From: DLAJ01 sp964655525
GTDB lineage: Bacteria; Bacillota; Clostridia; Lachnospirales; Lachnospiraceae
Reading direction: 5' to 3'
DNA: 64,000 nucleotides
NCBI GenBank assembly: GCA_964655525.1
Contig: CAZZNE010000001.1
Location: 62,001 to 126,000 of the forward strand
A model generated the notes under the pieces. That model ran no database searches, was not told where the DNA came from, and saw only the letters and a program-made list of their open reading frames with translations. The position numbers were made by a program, and so were the translations under genes. Every line of letters starts with the position of its first letter. Position 1 is the first letter of the stretch. Shown here one piece after another: positions 60,447 to 64,000 of this stretch.

Positions 60447-61165
60447 AAAAAAAAAAAAGAATCTCGGAGATGCTGATAGGGCTGCTCTATCCGGCGCATT
60501 GTCCTGTCTGTGACGAAGTGCTCTCAAGCCAACCGGGCGGTATCTGCAAGACTTGCCGCGCACGTCTTAGGACGGTGGGGGATCCTTATTGTGTAAAGTG
60601 CGGAAAGCCGCTGCATGACGGGCAGCTTGTTTATTGTCATGACTGCGGTACAACAAAGCATATGTTTACGAGGGGACGTTCCCTGTTTTATTATGAGGAT
60701 ATCCGTGAGTCTGTTTACCGATTTAAGTATGAAGGAAGGCAGGAGTATGCTTCTTTTTATGCGGATGAGGCCGTGCGTGTACTGGGAGAAGAAATCCGTG
60801 CATGGCATGCCGAGGCGCTCATTCCGATCCCGTTAAATAAAGCGAAGCTGAAAAAGCGGGGCTACAATCAGGCGGCGCTCTTTGCAGAGGCTCTGTCTGA
60901 GCGTTTGGGCATTCCGGTTTTGAAGGGAGCGCTTGTCCGGGAGCGGAATACGGTACCGCAAAAGGGGCTGAATCGGGAAGAACGGCAAAAAAATCTGAAA
61001 AAGGCTTTCAAATTTATACAAAATGATGTAAAATTAAAGACAATTATACTAATTGATGATATTTTTACCACGGGCAGTACTGTGGATGCCGCTGGAGCGC
61101 TGTTACAGCAGGCAGGCGTAGCGGATATTTATGTGATCACATTGGCTTCCGGAAACGGAATTTAG
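60443..61165 (+). CDS. comFC: ComF family phosphoribosyltransferase-like protein
   Basis: 240 residues, start overlapping the recD2 stop, behind GAGGAGG. The zinc-binding N-terminus has CPVCDE, CKTC, CVKCGKPL and CHDC. The phosphoribosyltransferase motif IILIDDIFTTGSTVDAAG is near residue 197. Family members act in DNA uptake (Bacillus) or recombination. A run of 13 A (60446-60458) directly follows the start codon and encodes KKKK. comFC followed by yvyF is the Bacillus order. Confidence 0.9.
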   Translation: MKKKKRISEMLIGLLYPAHCPVCDEVLSSQPGGICKTCRARLRTVGDPYCVKCGKPLHDGQLVYCHDCGTTKHMFTRGRSLFYYEDIRESVYRFKYEGRQEYASFYADEAVRVLGEEIRAWHAEALIPIPLNKAKLKKRGYNQAALFAEALSERLGIPVLKGALVRERNTVPQKGLNREERQKNLKKAFKFIQNDVKLKTIILIDDIFTTGSTVDAAGALLQQAGVADIYVITLASGNGI

Positions 61166-61181
61166 AGAAGGAGTGGAAAGT

Positions 61182-61592
61182 ATGAACGTCAGAAATTGCA
61201 GAAAATGCGGAAGGATTTTTAACTATGTGGCGGGACCTCACATTTGTCCGGCTTGTCGTGAGAAGCAGGAGGAGAAATTTCAGGAGGTAAAGAACTATAT
61301 CCGCGACAATAAGGATGCGACGATCAACGTCGTCTCTGAGGAATGTGATGTGGAGATTCCGCAGATTCAGCAGTGGATTCGTGAGGAGCGGCTTGCATTT
61401 TCAGATGATTCCCCAATCGGCGTGAGCTGTGAAAACTGTGGCACCATGATTAAAACAGGACGTTTCTGCGAAAAATGTAAAAAGGGAATGGCAATGGATT
61501 TAAGCAATGCAATCCGAAAGCCGGAGGCACCGAAGCCGGAACCGAAAAAGCAGGATCGCGAAAATCCGAAAATGAGATTCTTGGACAGATAA
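61182..61592 (+). CDS. yvyF: YvyF/flagellar operon protein
   Basis: 136 residues from ATG 61182 behind GAAGGAG. Zinc-binding cysteines occur in CRKCGRIFNYVAGPHICPAC and again in CENCGTMIKTGRFCEKC. Between them VISEECDVEIPQIQQWIREERL-type helix-turn-helix text (VVSEECDVEIPQ here) matches the flagellar operon protein family TIGR03826. Position after comFC supports the name. It may act with FlgM/FlgN, which are not in the window. Confidence 0.85.
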   Translation: MNVRNCRKCGRIFNYVAGPHICPACREKQEEKFQEVKNYIRDNKDATINVVSEECDVEIPQIQQWIREERLAFSDDSPIGVSCENCGTMIKTGRFCEKCKKGMAMDLSNAIRKPEAPKPEPKKQDRENPKMRFLDR

Positions 61593-61608
61593 TTATTACG
61601 GGAGAGCT

Positions 61609-62019
61609 ATGTTAAACGAAGAACGGATCATTATGATGACACGGATGGCGGCCTATGAGAGCGGCGAAGGAAAAAAGGACGGCGCGATCGGGAGCTATTT
61701 CAGGGGCGATTACATCGGACTTCAGGTGTTGAAGTCCGTTATCGGCGCGACCATTGCTTATTTTTTAGTGTGTGGCATCTATTTGTTATATCATTTTGAA
61801 ACATTGTTAGACGGAATTTATGAGATGGACCTGTGGGGAATTGCGCGCAAGGCGGCGATCGCTTATATTGTGACGGTTGCCGTATATGCGTTCATTTCCT
61901 ATGTCGTTTATTCCTATAAATACGGAAAAGCGAAAAAAAAGCAGAAAGCATATATGAGCAGGCTGCGCCAGCTGTCGCAGCTCTATCAGCTTGAGTCCAA
62001 AAACAAACAGTCATATTGA
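61609..62019 (+). CDS. Small two-helix membrane protein, unknown
   Basis: 136 residues. Two hydrophobic helices (about 43-63, SVIGATIAYFLVCGIYLLYHF, and 84-105, AIAYIVTVAVYAFISYVVY) are followed by a basic coiled tail KYGKAKKKQKAYMSRLRQLSQLYQLE. Unknown family. It lies 16 bases after yvyF and 10 before the next membrane protein, and both lead to cdaA, so a role at the membrane with that group is possible but unproven. Confidence 0.7.
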   Translation: MLNEERIIMMTRMAAYESGEGKKDGAIGSYFRGDYIGLQVLKSVIGATIAYFLVCGIYLLYHFETLLDGIYEMDLWGIARKAAIAYIVTVAVYAFISYVVYSYKYGKAKKKQKAYMSRLRQLSQLYQLESKNKQSY

Positions 62020-62029
62020 GAGGATAATT

Positions 62030-63280
62030 ATGGCTACATTACTTGTCATAAAAGAAAAACTAAAAAGCTTTTACAGCAAATATGAGGCATATCTGGTTCC
62101 GGTGCTGAAATTTGCGGCGGCGTTTATTTCGCTGCTCCTTGTCAATAAGAGGCTGGGCTATATGACGCAGCTTAACAGTACGGCGATCGTACTGATCGTA
62201 GCACTTTTGTGTTCGTTTCTGCCGCTTAATATCATAATCGTGATGGCGGCGGCATTTTCACTCGGTCATGTATACAGCCTGTCATGGGAATGCGTGATCG
62301 TGCTGTTGGTGCTGTATCTGCTGATGTTTTTATTGTATTTTCGTTTCTCACCGAAGGATACCATTGCGGTGCTTCTGACGCCGGTCTGCTTTGCGTTGAA
62401 GATTCCGGTCGTTATGCCGCTTTCCATGGGACTTGTGGGAAGTCCTGCGTCTGTTGTATCCGTAGGCTGCGGTGTGATCGTCTATTATGTATTGAGCTTT
62501 ATCAGCCGTAACGCACCGGCGATCAACTCGTTGGATGCGGACGGAACGCTCGTGCGTTTCCGTTATTTTTTGGACGGGATCATGCATGACCGGGCGATGC
62601 TTGTAGCGGTCGCGGCATTTGCCGTAACAGTGATCGTTGTATACATTATCCGCAGGATGCCGGTAGATCACTGTTGGACGATCGCGATGATCACGGGTGC
62701 GTTGATGAGCATGGTCATTCTGATGTTCGGCGATCTGAAATATCACACGAATATTTCCATTGTAGGAACGATCGTGGGGAGCATTGCTGCAGTCGGCATT
62801 GTGAAGGTTTTGCAATTTTTCGTTTTCAATGTCGATTATAGCAGGACTGAGCACATACAATATGAAGATGATGAATATTATTATTATGTTAAGGCAGTTC
62901 CCAAGATGACAGTGGCGATTCCCGATAAGACCGTGACGAAGCTGGATACGCGAAAACCCGTGCAGCATGTTGAGAGCGGAGTGTCCGCGCAACGGCCGGC
63001 TTCACAGGATGCGGTGCCGCATAAGGCATCGTCGGAGGGTATGTCCAACAGGTCATCCGCTTCCGCAGCGCAGCATACTCAGGCAAAGAGCAGCATGTCA
63101 TCAAAAAGTGACAACCTCTCGATAAAAGGCAGCAGTTCGCAATCAAACAGCGGCAGTCTGCAGACAAACAAGAGCAGTTTGCCTACAAGAAGCGGCATGC
63201 AGACAAAGCCGTCGGGAGCGAGAAGCACACAGGGGACCCAGCAGATAAAGAATGGTAATGCAGGCAGCGCCCGCAAATAG
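62030..63280 (+). CDS. Multipass membrane protein with long Ser/Gln-rich tail, unknown
   Basis: 416 residues from ATG 62030 behind GAGAGGA. Seven to eight hydrophobic segments occupy residues about 17-275. The tail from about 280 begins DYSRTEHIQYEDDEYYYYVKAVPKM and then becomes low-complexity Ser, Gln, Asn and Lys to the end. No enzyme motif seen. It lies 48 bases before cdaA. Proteins of this shape recur in Lachnospiraceae near cdaA in my memory, without a known function. Confidence 0.72.
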   Translation: MATLLVIKEKLKSFYSKYEAYLVPVLKFAAAFISLLLVNKRLGYMTQLNSTAIVLIVALLCSFLPLNIIIVMAAAFSLGHVYSLSWECVIVLLVLYLLMFLLYFRFSPKDTIAVLLTPVCFALKIPVVMPLSMGLVGSPASVVSVGCGVIVYYVLSFISRNAPAINSLDADGTLVRFRYFLDGIMHDRAMLVAVAAFAVTVIVVYIIRRMPVDHCWTIAMITGALMSMVILMFGDLKYHTNISIVGTIVGSIAAVGIVKVLQFFVFNVDYSRTEHIQYEDDEYYYYVKAVPKMTVAIPDKTVTKLDTRKPVQHVESGVSAQRPASQDAVPHKASSEGMSNRSSASAAQHTQAKSSMSSKSDNLSIKGSSSQSNSGSLQTNKSSLPTRSGMQTKPSGARSTQGTQQIKNGNAGSARK

Positions 63281-63328
63281 ACTGCGGCAGCGTTGCGAAA
63301 AATATGATAGAGAACAGATGGGATCAAT

Positions 63329-64000
63329 ATGGAAAGATTTACGGCGTTTGCGGACAAATACCTGTCTGCCGTGCACATACCCAATTACATCAAAGCGACG
63401 GATATTGTTGAGATCCTGATCATCTCCTTTTTGGTTTACCAGATCATGGTGTGGATTAAGAATACCAGAGCATGGGCATTCCTAAAAGGAGTTCTTGTCA
63501 TACTTGTCTTTATCGGAGTCGCGGCATTTTTCCATATGTCAACCATATTATGGATCGCGGAGAATGTTATCAGCGTGGCGGCGATCACAGTCGTTATCAT
63601 CATGCAGCCTGAGCTGCGCAAGGCGTTGGAGCAGCTTGGCAGTAAGAATTTCTTAAACACGGTTTTTCCGTTTGAAACGACGCGCAAGGATTCCGGCAGA
63701 TACACCGATCGTACGGTCAACGAGATCGTGCGTGCCTGTTTTGAGATGGGCAAGGTTAGAACGGGCGCGTTGATCGTGATGGAGCAGACGAACTCCCTTG
63801 CCGAGTATGAGAGAACGGGAATTGCGGTAGACGGTCTTGTCACCAGCCAGCTGCTGATCAATATTTTTGAGCACAATACGCCGCTTCACGACGGCGCAGT
63901 GATCGTGCGCGGGGAACGCGTCACATCGGCGACCTGCTATCTTCCGTTATCGGATAACCGTGATCTAAGTAAGGAACTGGGAACGCGCCACCGCGCTGCA
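63329..64000 (+). CDS. cdaA: Diadenylate cyclase CdaA (3'-truncated by window)
   Basis: The frame is open from ATG 63329 to the window end (224 residues). Three membrane helices occupy about 25-100. The DisA_N cyclase domain follows with the DGA motif (LHDGAVIVRG) and the RHR motif (ELGTRHRAA) at the cut edge. It makes the second messenger c-di-AMP from two ATP. A ybbR/cdaR partner gene is expected just outside. The start has only a weak ribosome binding site. Confidence 0.95.
   Translation, partial: MERFTAFADKYLSAVHIPNYIKATDIVEILIISFLVYQIMVWIKNTRAWAFLKGVLVILVFIGVAAFFHMSTILWIAENVISVAAITVVIIMQPELRKALEQLGSKNFLNTVFPFETTRKDSGRYTDRTVNEIVRACFEMGKVRTGALIVMEQTNSLAEYERTGIAVDGLVTSQLLINIFEHNTPLHDGAVIVRGERVTSATCYLPLSDNRDLSKELGTRHRAA

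Overview
The window looks like chromosome from a motile, Gram-positive Clostridia species, most likely a Lachnospiraceae member close to Roseburia. The evidence is a beta-mannan locus of the Roseburia type (GH26, two GH130 phosphorylases, a CE17-like esterase), strong AAGGAGG ribosome binding sites, a CIRCE-controlled hrcA-grpE-dnaK-dnaJ operon, type III glutamine synthetase, an ireB-ruvX-trmR-trhP block resembling Bacillus/Clostridia order, and mbl-flgF-flgG rod genes. No rRNA, tRNA, insertion sequence, prophage or CRISPR array was seen. Both ends cut genes: a GH130 phosphorylase on the left and cdaA on the right.

Region 1 (1-26.6 kb) is a carbohydrate-utilisation locus, very probably for acetylated beta-mannan. 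A surface GH26 lipoprotein with a CBM35-like module cuts the polymer. Two pairs of CUT1-type permeases, a 1003-residue binding protein carrying carbohydrate-binding modules, a second binding lipoprotein and a non-catalytic lipoprotein with three near-identical repeats handle capture and uptake. No ATPase is encoded here, so a shared MsmX-type ATPase elsewhere is expected. Between the permease pairs sit a membrane-anchored NHL/TPR protein, a Yip1-like membrane protein and a DUF5696-like ectoprotein, none with a known role. Inside the cell the CE17-like esterase, GH130 phosphorylases, a GH1 hydrolase fused in frame to mannose-6-phosphate isomerase, and a LacI-family regulator complete the pathway. 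Two DUF624 (YesL-like) membrane proteins flank the uptake genes.

Region 2 (26.6-48.2 kb) is mostly housekeeping: uppP, a DUF6465-like protein, the heat-shock operon, prmA-rsmE, a cysteine desulfurase paired with thiI, an HPr-like protein without the catalytic histidine, mtaB, then ireB-ruvX-DUF1292-rnj-ylbF-(MltG-like)-trmR-trhP, and glnN. The glnN leader contains two hexaloop hairpins overlapping an intrinsic terminator, the architecture of an ANTAR antitermination target.

Region 3 (48.2-64 kb) starts with a LexA-type box and promoter upstream of an unfamiliar HExxH metalloprotease gene placed directly before uvrB-uvrA, suggesting an SOS-controlled protease. Then come mbl-flgF-flgG-flgJ, recD2, comFC-yvyF, two membrane proteins and cdaA. 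Intergenic gaps across the window carry two families of dispersed palindromes with conserved layout.
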